NCBI RefSeq assembly: GCF_014174495.1
Contig: NZ_JACJHR010000074.1
Location: forward strand, 1 to 45,964
Origin: Amycolatopsis echigonensis
GTDB lineage: Bacteria; Actinomycetota; Actinomycetes; Mycobacteriales; Pseudonocardiaceae
DNA length: 45,964 bases
Reading direction: 5' to 3'
The position numbers and the translations under genes are program-made. The notes under the pieces are model-generated. The model was not told the origin of the DNA, made no database searches, and was given only the letters and a program-made list of their open reading frames with translations. How positions within the stretch are numbered: the first letter of the stretch is position 1; every line of letters begins with the position of its first letter. Shown here in pieces: positions 1 to 7,639 of this stretch.

Positions 1-157
1 CCCCCCGCACCCCGATACGAAGCCCCCCTGCGGTTCGGGGGTGCTTGTCAAGGCATCTTTCCCGCCTTGACAAGCACCCCCGAACCGTCAGCACACTCGG
101 CTTCGGGGTGCCCCACGCAACCACCCACCTGCAATGTCGCCCCCAGGCGACGAGCCG
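1..157 (+). repeat. Dispersed hairpin repeat, copy 1 (left end cut by window)
   Basis: The core is a perfect 24-bp inverted repeat: left arm 31-54, 9-nt loop ATCTTTCCC at 55-63, right arm 64-87. An outer imperfect pair (GCACCCCGATACGAAGC at 7-23 against GCTTCGGGGTGC near 100-111) and a small hairpin GTCGCC-CCCA-GGCGAC near 137-152 follow. The arms and loop are identical in copies at 25847 and 43099, in the same orientation. This copy lies just upstream of a + strand gene, not between convergent genes. A terminator role for a gene left of the window is possible; the element family is not one I can name. Confidence 0.85.
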
Positions 158-189
158 CCCACCAACCCCACCCGAGCTACAGTCACCCC

Positions 190-954
190 GTGCCCGAGAT
201 TTCGACCGCCGAGCGAGCCGGTGTCGGTTCCGACGGCCACCCCCGCCCCACCGAAGACCACATCGCCCTCCTGGACCAAGCCATCCTGGTCCTCGACGGC
301 GCCACCTCCCCCAGCCCCGACCTCCCACCCGGCGGCTGGTACGCCGCCCTGCTCCGCGACCAGCTCGCCAACGAACTGCGAGCCGATCCACAGGAGGACC
401 TCGGCGCCGCACTGGCCAACGCGATCACCGCGGTAGCCAAAGCCCACGACCTGCGACCAGGGCATTCCCCCTCCAGCACGGTCTCCGTCCTCCGCTGGAA
501 CGACTCCGAAGTAGAAGCCCTGGTCCTGGCCGACAGCCCGATCGTCGCTTTTGGACAGTTCGGCACCGACGTAGTCTCCGACGACCGCCTGATCTCCCTG
601 CGCAACAACCGTCTCCTGCAAACCGGCACAGACGTCCGCCGCAGACGCAACGCAGCGGACGGCTTTTGGGTAGCCGAAGCCGACCCGTCCGCAGCACACA
701 GAGCAGTACGCCGCAGCTGGCCGCGCGCAGACGTCGACGCCGTCCTCATCGCCACCGACGGCGTCGCGATCGGAGTGGACGAGTACCGCCTCTTCGACTG
801 GCCGGAAGTCCTGCGGCTGGCCAAAAACAAAGGCCCCGAAGCAGTACTGGACGCAGTCCGCGCCGCGGAAAACGGCGATCCGCACGCCGTCCGCTGGCCG
901 CGCGCCAAACGCCACGACGATCAGGTGCTCGTCGTCGCCGACTTCGCGAGGTAG
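190..954 (+). CDS. PP2C-like phosphatase-domain protein
   Basis: A 254-residue protein resembling short actinobacterial PP2C-type (PPM) phosphatases. Visible metal-site motifs are E22-D23, D36-G37 in VLDGAT, D190-G191 in IATDG, and H242-D243-D244 near the C-terminus. The order matches PPM proteins, which dephosphorylate Ser/Thr, but the sequence is divergent and activity is not assured. The GTG start at 190 is chosen because a TACAGT -10 box (178-183) ends six bases before it, a leaderless arrangement, and because upstream codons run into the repeat element. Third positions are rich in A and C compared with genes further right. Confidence 0.6.
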   Translation: MPEISTAERAGVGSDGHPRPTEDHIALLDQAILVLDGATSPSPDLPPGGWYAALLRDQLANELRADPQEDLGAALANAITAVAKAHDLRPGHSPSSTVSVLRWNDSEVEALVLADSPIVAFGQFGTDVVSDDRLISLRNNRLLQTGTDVRRRRNAADGFWVAEADPSAAHRAVRRSWPRADVDAVLIATDGVAIGVDEYRLFDWPEVLRLAKNKGPEAVLDAVRAAENGDPHAVRWPRAKRHDDQVLVVADFAR

Positions 955-1013
955 GGGCTGAATCAGGGGTTTTCCCTGATCACGAAACGCCGCTGAGCCG
1001 CCAATCTGGCTAC

Positions 1014-1697
1014 ATGGGGAACTCACGAGGCGTCCGGGGATGGCGCCTGACCGCACTCGCGGCGATCGCCTGGGGGCTGTTCACGATCACCGTGCTGCAC
1101 ATCATCAGCTCGCATGATCCGATCTACGACACGCTTTCGAGCTACACGATCACCGACCGCGGGGAGGGCATGCTCGGAGCGAGCGTGCTGTCGGTGGCCG
1201 TCGGATCTCTCGCGGTGCTCGGCGCGCTGATCGCCGGCGGCGTGCCGATGACGTTCAGCACCAAGGCTTTGCTCATGCTGTGGGCGCTCGGGCTGGCGGT
1301 CGCCGCGGTGTTCCCCGCCAGTTACCCGCCAAGCCCGAATCCGCTCAGCGGCGACATCCACCTGTACTCGTGCCTGATCGCGTTCGCGAGCCTGCCCGGC
1401 GCGGCGATCACGATGCTGGAACCGTTGCGCGGCACGGCGGAACGCGTGTTCGTGGTGCGCTGGCTGAAGTTCGGGCTCGCCGCGGTCGGGCTGTTCGCGT
1501 TGAGCTTCCTGTTCGTCCGCCTCGACGAAGCCGGGGTGCAGCCGTTCCACGTACTCACCGAGGTGCTGCCGGTGGGCGCGACGCAGCGGCTCACCCTGAT
1601 CGCGAACGTCGCCCTGCTGCTGGTCCTGCTGCGCATCGCGGTACGGACCGAAACCGCGCGCGCCGCAGTGCTCGTTACTTCTGCGCCTCAGCCATGA
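1014..1697 (+). CDS. DUF998-like six-helix membrane protein
   Basis: A 227-residue integral membrane protein with about six hydrophobic helices (roughly residues 9-30, 47-71, 77-97, 108-128, 143-163 and 188-207). The short loop with FPASYPPSPNPLSGDIHLYS between helices 3 and 4 is typical of DUF998 proteins, whose function is unknown. The start is the first ATG after the upstream gene that leaves the first helix intact. The gene is convergent with the PLP enzyme at 1675 and overlaps its 3' end by 23 bases, so the two transcripts are antisense at their ends. Confidence 0.7.
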   Translation: MGNSRGVRGWRLTALAAIAWGLFTITVLHIISSHDPIYDTLSSYTITDRGEGMLGASVLSVAVGSLAVLGALIAGGVPMTFSTKALLMLWALGLAVAAVFPASYPPSPNPLSGDIHLYSCLIAFASLPGAAITMLEPLRGTAERVFVVRWLKFGLAAVGLFALSFLFVRLDEAGVQPFHVLTEVLPVGATQRLTLIANVALLLVLLRIAVRTETARAAVLVTSAPQP

Positions 1698-2703
1698 ATT
1701 CGGGCGCGTAACCGAACAATCCGGGAAGCCCGCCGGTGTGCACGAACACCACGGTCTCCTCGGGCGAGTACCTTCCCGCCGCCGCCCATTCCACCAGGGC
1801 GGCGGCGGCTTTTCCGGTGTAGACCGGGTCGAGCACCACGCCTTCGGTGCGGCCGAACAACCGGATCGCTTCCCAGGTCCCCGACGCCGGAATGCCGTAC
1901 CCCTCGCCGATCGTCGTGTCGTTCATCCACACGTGCTCCAGCTTCGGCGGGTCGATCCCCAGCAACTGCGCGGCCCCGGCGGTGAGGTGGGCCAAGTTGT
2001 CCACGGCCTCGTTGAGCGGGTGGCTGACGCAGGCGATGTCCAGCTCCAGCGCACCGAGCACCTCCGCACCGATCGCGAGCCCGGCCGCCGTGGCCCCGCT
2101 GGCATGCGGACCGACGACGCGAGCGCGGTCCAGGCCAAGGTCGGCCAACTGGGCCGCCAGCTCGCGAGTGGCATCCACATAGCCGAGAACGCCGAGTGGG
2201 TCGGACCCACCGACGGGGACCGTCCGCACTTTCCGGCCCTCGTCCGCTGCTTCGGCGAGCAGCCGTTCGTACGTCGCGGCCGATTCCTCCCCAGACGCGC
2301 AGATGTGCACGCGCGCGCCAAAAAGCAGGTCAAGCGGAACGTTGCCGGATCGCTCGTACGCGTCGCCGGAGCGCGGCACCTCGGCGGTCAGCACCAATTC
2401 GCAACGCAGTCCCAGCTTCGCGCAGGCGGCGGCGGCCTGGCGGCCGTGGTTGGTCTGGACCGCGCCGAAGGTGATCACGGTGTCGGCTCCCTCGGCGAGC
2501 GCCGCGCCGAGGTGGAAGTCGAGTTTGCGCAGCTTGTTGCCGCCGACGCCGAGCGGGTGGACGTCGTCGCGCTTGAGCAGCAGCCGGGGGATGCCGAGAG
2601 CTTCGCCCAGCCGCGGTGCCGGGACCAGCGGTGTCGGCCCGTGGTGCAGACCGGCGCGCGGAAAGGCGTCGAAGGAGGGGAACCGGGCGAAGTCGAACGT
2701 CAT
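1675..2703 (-). CDS. PLP-dependent D-cysteine desulfhydrase / ACC deaminase family enzyme
   Basis: A 342-residue fold-type II PLP enzyme. The PLP lysine is K57 in VGGNKLRKLD, and the phosphate loop is the Gly/Ser/Thr-rich HASGATAAGL. The family includes D-cysteine desulfhydrase (pyruvate, sulfide and ammonia from D-cysteine) and 1-aminocyclopropane-1-carboxylate deaminase. The usual QSN active-site segment reads VQTNHGRQ here, so I do not assign a substrate. The ATG is preceded by GGAGGATCG, a good ribosome binding site. The next gene on this strand upstream is the DinB protein, 38 bases away. Confidence 0.8.
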   Translation of the reverse strand: MTFDFARFPSFDAFPRAGLHHGPTPLVPAPRLGEALGIPRLLLKRDDVHPLGVGGNKLRKLDFHLGAALAEGADTVITFGAVQTNHGRQAAAACAKLGLRCELVLTAEVPRSGDAYERSGNVPLDLLFGARVHICASGEESAATYERLLAEAADEGRKVRTVPVGGSDPLGVLGYVDATRELAAQLADLGLDRARVVGPHASGATAAGLAIGAEVLGALELDIACVSHPLNEAVDNLAHLTAGAAQLLGIDPPKLEHVWMNDTTIGEGYGIPASGTWEAIRLFGRTEGVVLDPVYTGKAAAALVEWAAAGRYSPEETVVFVHTGGLPGLFGYAPEFMAEAQK

Positions 2704-2741
2704 CGATCCTCCGTGCGCTGGCCGGGCAGACGGCGTGCAGT

Positions 2742-3356
2742 TTAGGCGGATTTTCCCGCTGTGGCTTGGTCCGCGGCTTTGGCTGCCCGCTCGATTTCGG
2801 CCCGCCGGGCTTCCCAGAAGGCCGCGTCCTGGCCGCGCTTGGCCATGGCTTCCGCGTCCATTTCGACCACGCCGTCCAGTTGCTCGCGCAGGATGTCGGC
2901 GTGCCCCGCGTGCCTGCTGGTCTCAGTCAGCAGGTGGACAAGGACGTTGAACAGCAACACGTCCGGCCGCGGCCACCAAGGCACGTAGCCGGGCGAGTCG
3001 ATGGCGAGAGCGGCGATCGTCGCGTCGGAGTGCGCGCACGCGCGTTGGTAGCGATTGGTGATTTCCTCGCGGGTTTCGTGCTCGGTCGCCCACAGGTCGG
3101 TCCCGCGCTGTTCGAGGTCGTCCCACCGCGGGACCGGCTCGGGAAACGGCCGGCCGAAGACCTCGCCGAAGTACCGGGCCTCAGCCACGGTCAGATGCTT
3201 GACGAGGCCGAGGAGGTTGGTCCCGGTCGAGGTCAGCGGGCGGCGAACGGCGTACTCGGACAGTCCGTCGAGCTTCCGGAGCATCGTCTGCCGGATGTCT
3301 CTCAGGTCGCTGTGCAGGTATTCCTTCGCGAAGTCGCCGTTCACGGCTACGAGCAT
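2742..3356 (-). CDS. DinB-family (DUF664-like) putative metal-dependent protein
   Basis: A 204-residue protein of the DinB/DUF664 four-helix fold. Histidines in VKHLTVAEARYFG and LTETSRHAGHADILRE fit the usual three-His metal site. Some members use bacillithiol or mycothiol as a thiol cofactor, which is family knowledge only. No strong ribosome binding site precedes the ATG. The gene is divergent from the amidase at 3441, and the 84-bp gap contains a palindrome that may also control this gene. It could be co-transcribed with the downstream PLP enzyme. Confidence 0.75.
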   Translation of the reverse strand: MLVAVNGDFAKEYLHSDLRDIRQTMLRKLDGLSEYAVRRPLTSTGTNLLGLVKHLTVAEARYFGEVFGRPFPEPVPRWDDLEQRGTDLWATEHETREEITNRYQRACAHSDATIAALAIDSPGYVPWWPRPDVLLFNVLVHLLTETSRHAGHADILREQLDGVVEMDAEAMAKRGQDAAFWEARRAEIERAAKAADQATAGKSA

Positions 3357-3403
3357 GCCCGAACCGCTCGGTCAGGGGTGCTTTCCCGGCCGGCGCCGTG
3401 ATA

Positions 3404-3421
3404 CGTTCGTTCGAGCGAACG
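3404..3421. promoter_or_regulatory. Candidate TetR-type operator
   Basis: An 18-bp imperfect palindrome, CGTTCG-T-TCGA-G-CGAACG, lies in the divergent DinB/amidase gap 20 bases before the amidase ATG. The only mismatch is the T/G pair at positions 7 and 12. A TetR regulator is encoded in the amidase operon (4784), so local autoregulation is the simplest reading. The assignment is inferred from position and symmetry. Confidence 0.5.
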
Positions 3422-3440
3422 AGAGAACGGGGAGCCGCCG

Positions 3441-4817
3441 ATGCCTTCCGCGACGACGGAGTTCCAGACCCTTGCCGACCAGAGCGCCGCGCTCGAATCC
3501 GGCGACGTCACGGCCGTGCGGCTGACCGAAATCGCGCTCAAGCGGGCGCATGCGAGCCAGCCGGTGCTCAACGCGTTCCGCGTGCTGCGCGACGAAGCCG
3601 CACTCGCCGAGGCCGCCGAGGCTGACCAGCGTCGCGCCGACGGTGATCGCGCGCCGTTGCTCGGGGTGCCGGTGGCGATCAAGGACGACGTCGACCTCAT
3701 CGGCCTGCCCACCGCGTTCGGCTGCCCGGGCGAGTTCCCGGCGGCGACCGCGGACGCGCCCGCGGTGGCGAAGCTCAAGCAGGCCGGCGCGGTCATCATC
3801 GGCAAGACGAACACCCCTGAGCTGGGCCAATGGCCGTTCACCGAGGGAAGCGCCTTCGGCGCGACGCGCAATCCGTGGCAGCCCGCGCACACGCCGGGCG
3901 GGTCGTCCGGCGGATCGGCCGCGGCGGTGGCGGCCGGGATCGTGGCCGCCGCGCTCGGGTCGGACGGGGCGGGTTCGGTGCGCATCCCGGCGGCGTGGAC
4001 CGGGCTCGTCGGGATCAAAACCCAGCGCGGCCGGATCCCGACCGGCGGCGAACTGTTCCACGGCCTCACCGTGCTCGGCCCGCTCGCCCGGACAGTCGCC
4101 GACGCGGCCACTCTGCTCGACGTCACCGCGGGCACCGGCACGTCGTTCCAGACCGCCGCGCGACGCGAACCCGGACGGCTGCGAATCGGCATTTCCACGC
4201 GCATTCCCTTCACCGCAACCAAAACGAGGCTCGACCCCGTGGTCGAAGCAGCGGTGCGGCAGACCGCCGACTCGCTCGCCGGGCTGGGGCACGAGATCGT
4301 GCCGGTCGAACCCGGGTACGGCCTCATCGGCCTCACCTTCCTGCCGCGGTCGCTCACCGGCGTGCGCGATTGGGCCCAGCGCGTGCCGGAGCCGGCCGCG
4401 CTCGACCCGCGCACTCGCAGCAACGCCCAGCAAGGCGGCCTGCTCGCCGGGCCCGCCCTGAGACTCGCCCGCGCGCTCGAACCCGCGCTGCGCCGCCGGA
4501 TCGGCGGGATGTTCGGGGACATCGACGTCCTGCTCACGCCGACCACCGCCACCCCGCCGCCCGCGATCGGGTCCTTCGACGGGCTTTCCGGCTGGCAGAC
4601 CGACCAGACGATGATCGCCGCGTGCCCGTACGCTTGGCCGTGGAACGTGCTGGGCTGGCCCGGGGTGAACGTGCCTGCCGGACTGACCGCGGACGGGTTG
4701 CCGCTCGGCGCCCAGCTGCTCGGCCCGTCGCATTCCGAGGAGCGGCTGATTTCCGTTGCCGCGCAACTGGAAGAGGAGCTGCGATGGCCGGACCGACGTC
4801 CCGAGCCGGGGTGGTGA
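3441..4817 (+). CDS. Amidase (amidase-signature family)
   Basis: A 458-residue amidase-signature hydrolase, which cleaves amide bonds through a Ser-cisSer-Lys triad. The triad is complete: K81 in GVPVAIKDDVDL, S155 in the GGSSGGSAAAVAAG loop, and S179 in SDGAGSVRIPA. Its length fits the family, and the substrate cannot be told from sequence. The ATG follows GGGAGCC. The 3' end overlaps the start of the TetR gene by 34 bases, implying one transcript and translational coupling. A candidate operator lies 20 bases upstream. Confidence 0.9.
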   Translation: MPSATTEFQTLADQSAALESGDVTAVRLTEIALKRAHASQPVLNAFRVLRDEAALAEAAEADQRRADGDRAPLLGVPVAIKDDVDLIGLPTAFGCPGEFPAATADAPAVAKLKQAGAVIIGKTNTPELGQWPFTEGSAFGATRNPWQPAHTPGGSSGGSAAAVAAGIVAAALGSDGAGSVRIPAAWTGLVGIKTQRGRIPTGGELFHGLTVLGPLARTVADAATLLDVTAGTGTSFQTAARREPGRLRIGISTRIPFTATKTRLDPVVEAAVRQTADSLAGLGHEIVPVEPGYGLIGLTFLPRSLTGVRDWAQRVPEPAALDPRTRSNAQQGGLLAGPALRLARALEPALRRRIGGMFGDIDVLLTPTTATPPPAIGSFDGLSGWQTDQTMIAACPYAWPWNVLGWPGVNVPAGLTADGLPLGAQLLGPSHSEERLISVAAQLEEELRWPDRRPEPGW

Positions 4818-5362
4818 CCACGCGCGACGCGATCCTTCGCGCCACCTTGAAGGTGGTCGGCGAGCAGGGCGTCGGCGGGCTCACCAACCGGCGGATCGTC
4901 GCCGCGGCCGGGGTTTCGCTCGGCACGCTGACGTATCACTTCCCGAGCCAGACCGAGCTGTTGCGCGAGGCGATGCTGCTGTTCGCCGAGGAGGAAACGG
5001 CGAAGCTGGCCGGGATTGTCGAGGGGTACCGGGCGCAGGGGCTGAGCCTCGAACAAGCGGCGACCGTCGTGGAGCACGTGATCAAGCAGCTGCCGTTCGG
5101 CACGGACGAACTCGCGCCCCACGAGCTGTACCTGCAAGCCGCGCGCGACCCCGGGCTGCACGAGGCCTCCGCGAAATGCTTTGCGGCGTATGACGAATTG
5201 GCCATCACGATCCTCACCGCACTCGGCCTGCCCGATCCGCAGCGGGTGGCCGGGCCGGTAGTCGCGTTGATCGCCGGGCTGCAGTTGCGCCGGCTCGCCA
5301 CCGGCACGGACGTTCCGGCCGCGGAGCCGTTGATGATGCTGTTGCACGGTGCGCGAGGCTGA
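4784..5362 (+). CDS. TetR/AcrR-family transcriptional regulator
   Basis: A 192-residue TetR-type repressor. The N-terminal HTH is clear: residues about 14-60 include ILRATLKVVGEQGVGGLTNRRIVAAAGVSLGTLTYHF in two overlapping stretches, with the family's TYHFPSQTELL recognition-helix end. The C-terminal ligand domain is typical in length. The ATG at 4784 is preceded by GAGGAGCTGCG. It overlaps the amidase by 34 bases and is followed two bases after its stop by the DUF2236 gene, so it probably controls this operon through the palindrome at 3404. Confidence 0.9.
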   Translation: MAGPTSRAGVVTTRDAILRATLKVVGEQGVGGLTNRRIVAAAGVSLGTLTYHFPSQTELLREAMLLFAEEETAKLAGIVEGYRAQGLSLEQAATVVEHVIKQLPFGTDELAPHELYLQAARDPGLHEASAKCFAAYDELAITILTALGLPDPQRVAGPVVALIAGLQLRRLATGTDVPAAEPLMMLLHGARG

Positions 5363-5363
5363 C

Positions 5364-6215
5364 GTGGCCCCGCCGATTGTCCGCGGTACCGCGGCTTGGC
5401 GTTACCTCGGCGACTTCCGCGATCTGCTGCTCGCGGGGCAGGTGCTCGTGCTGCAGGTCGCGCATCCGGTCGTGGCGGCCGGAGTGCGGGATCATTCGGA
5501 CTACCGCGAGGATCCGTGGACGCGGTTGATGCGCACCGGGGCTTCGCTGTCGATCTATGTGTACGGCGGGACAAAGGGCGCGCAAGCCGAGGCCGAGCGA
5601 TTGCGGAAACTGCACCGCTCATTCACCGGCAGCGCGAACGGCCGCCGCTACAGCGCGCTCGACCCTGGCGCGTACGCATGGGTGCATGCGACTTTGGTGA
5701 TGGCACCCGTTGACGCGCAACGGTTTTTCGGCCGTCCGATGTCCGCTTCGGAGCTTGACGAGTACTACGCGCAAATGTGCGGCATCGGCCGGATCCTCGG
5801 CGTGCGCGAGCGAGATCTGCCGCCGACCTGGCCGGAATTCGAACGCTACTACCGGGCGATGATCGCCGGGTTCGGTCCGAACGAGACGATCAGCACGTTG
5901 TTCGAGACCATCGACACGGTGCGGAAACCCTTCTCCCGCATGTCGGACCAATGGTGGTCGAAACTCCAAAAGGGACACTCACGCGCGCAGATGTTCCTTA
6001 TCCGCGCGACATTGCCGCCCGAACTTCGGGACCGCCTTGGTCTGCGATGGACCGATGAGGACGCACGCAAGTTCGGCCGCTTCTGCCGCGCGACCAGAAT
6101 GCTCGGCACCGTGCTCCCGCCGTCGGCGCGCACCGTCCACATGCGAGCGATCGGCAAACTGAACGTGTGGCTGCGCGCGCACCCGTGGGCTTACCGGTTC
6201 TTCGTCCGCTCGTAA
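5364..6215 (+). CDS. DUF2236 / MpaB-like oxygenase-family protein
   Basis: A roughly 283-residue protein of the DUF2236 family, related to MpaB and to latex-clearing protein, which are predicted or known heme-type oxygenases. The characteristic helix YAWVHATLVMAPVDA and the upstream DPWTRLMRTGASL segment are present; the His in WVHA is a likely cofactor ligand. GTG at 5364 is preceded by GAGG at 5-base spacing; an in-frame GTG at 5349, overlapping the TetR gene, is the alternative. The last 25 bases overlap the convergent CGNR gene. The reaction is unknown. Confidence 0.75.
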   Translation: MAPPIVRGTAAWRYLGDFRDLLLAGQVLVLQVAHPVVAAGVRDHSDYREDPWTRLMRTGASLSIYVYGGTKGAQAEAERLRKLHRSFTGSANGRRYSALDPGAYAWVHATLVMAPVDAQRFFGRPMSASELDEYYAQMCGIGRILGVRERDLPPTWPEFERYYRAMIAGFGPNETISTLFETIDTVRKPFSRMSDQWWSKLQKGHSRAQMFLIRATLPPELRDRLGLRWTDEDARKFGRFCRATRMLGTVLPPSARTVHMRAIGKLNVWLRAHPWAYRFFVRS

Positions 6216-6736
6216 TGCGCGCGCGCCTTCGCGCGGTTCCCGCAGCGGGACATCGAGCACCATTGCCGAGTCCGACGAGGCGAGGTATCGACAAACCGCA
6301 AGCCGCAGTCGTCCGCTGCACAGATTCGGATGTCCTCCACGCCAGTAGCGAGGTCGACAGCGTCAGCGGCCAGTACGGCAAACGCGGTCGCCACCGGATC
6401 TACCGGAGCGGACGTTTCCCGCTGCAGCACACCGTCCTTCAACAGCAGCCGGTCGGGTTTCGGAGCGGCGGCGAGCGCGTCGTTGACCAGCCGGACATCG
6501 GCGGCCAGCGGCTTGGCGGTCAGCAGCCGGTTCACCGCCTCGCGCAGGTCCTTCGCCGCCGCCACCTGGGCAGCGGTCACCGGCAGGCGGCCGAACCCGG
6601 CCAGCTCAAGCCACTCCGCGAGTGCGTCCGGGCCGGTGAGCAACTCGATGCCCTCCGGGAGATGCCGGGAGCGCAGCGTGTTCACCAGGTGCAGACACGG
6701 CCGTCCGGCGTCGAACACCCAATCCATATCGCTCAT
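6191..6736 (-). CDS. CGNR zinc-finger (ABATE-domain) regulator
   Basis: A 181-residue protein with an N-terminal ABATE-type domain beginning GRPCLHLVNTL and a C-terminal CGNR zinc finger. The finger shows ICAADDCGLRF, then CSMSRCGNRAKARAHYERT, giving the four cysteines expected for zinc. CGNR proteins are probable stress or metabolite-responsive DNA-binding regulators. The gene is divergent from the hydrolase at 6782 with only 45 bp between, and that gap carries repeated TCTAACC half-sites. An internal ATG at 6727 is an alternative start. Confidence 0.85.
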   Translation of the reverse strand: MSDMDWVFDAGRPCLHLVNTLRSRHLPEGIELLTGPDALAEWLELAGFGRLPVTAAQVAAAKDLREAVNRLLTAKPLAADVRLVNDALAAAPKPDRLLLKDGVLQRETSAPVDPVATAFAVLAADAVDLATGVEDIRICAADDCGLRFVDTSPRRTRQWCSMSRCGNRAKARAHYERTKNR

Positions 6737-6795
6737 TCTAACCGTTGAAACCGGTGAGAACCCGCGCTACCGTCTAACCCCATGAGCCGGTTAGA
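6737..6795 (+). promoter_or_regulatory. Divergent promoter with three TCTAACC half-sites
   Basis: On the + strand, TTGAAA (6745-6750) and TACCGT (6768-6773) are separated by 17 bp and end 8 bases before the hydrolase ATG, so the mRNA is leaderless or nearly so. TCTAACC occurs at 6737-6743 and 6773-6779, with its inverse GGTTAGA at 6789-6795. The last two form an inverted repeat with a 9-base spacer across the start codon. The CGNR protein encoded alongside is the obvious candidate binder; this is inference. Confidence 0.55.
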
Positions 6796-7639
6796 AGCAG
6801 CGATGGCCCAAGTAGACGACCTGCGCATGCACTACCTCCGCGGCGGCGACGGCCCGCCGCTCTTCCTCCTGCACGGCTGGCCACAGACGTCGCACTGCTG
6901 GCACCGCGTCGCCGGGCCGCTGACCGAAACGCACACCGTGATCGCCCCAGACCTGCGCGGATATGGGCGCACTGACAAGCCCCGCACCGGTTACGACAAG
7001 CGCACGATGGCCGCCGACGTCGCCAAGCTGGCCGAGCAGCTCGGATTCGACCGGGTCGCGGTGGCAGGACACGATCGCGGCGGACGAGTGGCACACCGGT
7101 GGGCGCTCGACCGTCCGGACCAGGTCGAACGCCTGGCCGTGCTGGACATCGCGCCGACGCGCGAGATGTGGCGCCGCCTCGACCGCGACCTCGGGAAGGC
7201 GTACTGGCACTGGCTTTTCCATCTCCAGCCGGACCTGCCGGAGCTGCTGGCCGGCCAGAACATCGCCGCCTACCTCGGGTACTTCTTCGAGCGCTGGACC
7301 TTCCAGCGGCAGGGACTGCCCGCCGAGGACGTCGCCGAGTACGTGCGCGCCTTCGAAGCACCCGGCGCGCTCCGAGCCGGTTTCGACGACTACCGCGCCT
7401 CCTTCCCGGACGACGCCGACCTGGACGACGCGGATTACGCCGCCGAGAAACGCCTCACCCAGCCGGTGCTGGCGATGTGGGGCAAGTCCGGCTTGCTGGG
7501 CAGCCTGCCCACGCACGAGATCTGGCGCGACTACGCACGCGACGTGACCGGCATCGGCCTCGACGACTGCGGACACTTCCTCCCCGAGGAACAGCCCTCA
7601 CAGGTCGTGGCGCATCTGCGGGAATTCCTGGCCCGTTGA
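6782..7639 (+). CDS. Alpha/beta hydrolase, haloacetate (fluoroacetate) dehalogenase-like
   Basis: A 285-residue alpha/beta hydrolase with an Asp nucleophile. D98 in GHDRGGR, D122 in LDIAPT and H265 in GHFLPEE form the triad, and HGWP at 31-34 is the oxyanion loop. Relative to fluoroacetate dehalogenase RPA1163, the carboxylate-binding Arg pair (R99, R102) and the halide-pocket His-Trp (H143-W144 in YWHW) fall at matching offsets. That supports haloacetate dehalogenation, although epoxide hydrolases share much of this pattern. A candidate promoter overlaps the start, and the last 42 bases overlap the convergent amidase remnant. Confidence 0.85.
   Translation: MSRLEAAMAQVDDLRMHYLRGGDGPPLFLLHGWPQTSHCWHRVAGPLTETHTVIAPDLRGYGRTDKPRTGYDKRTMAADVAKLAEQLGFDRVAVAGHDRGGRVAHRWALDRPDQVERLAVLDIAPTREMWRRLDRDLGKAYWHWLFHLQPDLPELLAGQNIAAYLGYFFERWTFQRQGLPAEDVAEYVRAFEAPGALRAGFDDYRASFPDDADLDDADYAAEKRLTQPVLAMWGKSGLLGSLPTHEIWRDYARDVTGIGLDDCGHFLPEEQPSQVVAHLREFLAR

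Noticed and set aside
45..120. Short open frames through the hairpin repeat on both strands, encoding similar peptides at all three copies
   Set aside because: The similarity comes from the DNA repeat itself; there is no ribosome binding site, and the frames run on into unrelated sequence.
45..1013. A 550-residue frame starting at 45 that includes the DUF998-like protein
   Set aside because: Its first 320 residues are Arg/Pro-rich out-of-frame translation of the PP2C-like gene; only the part from 1014 is protein-like.
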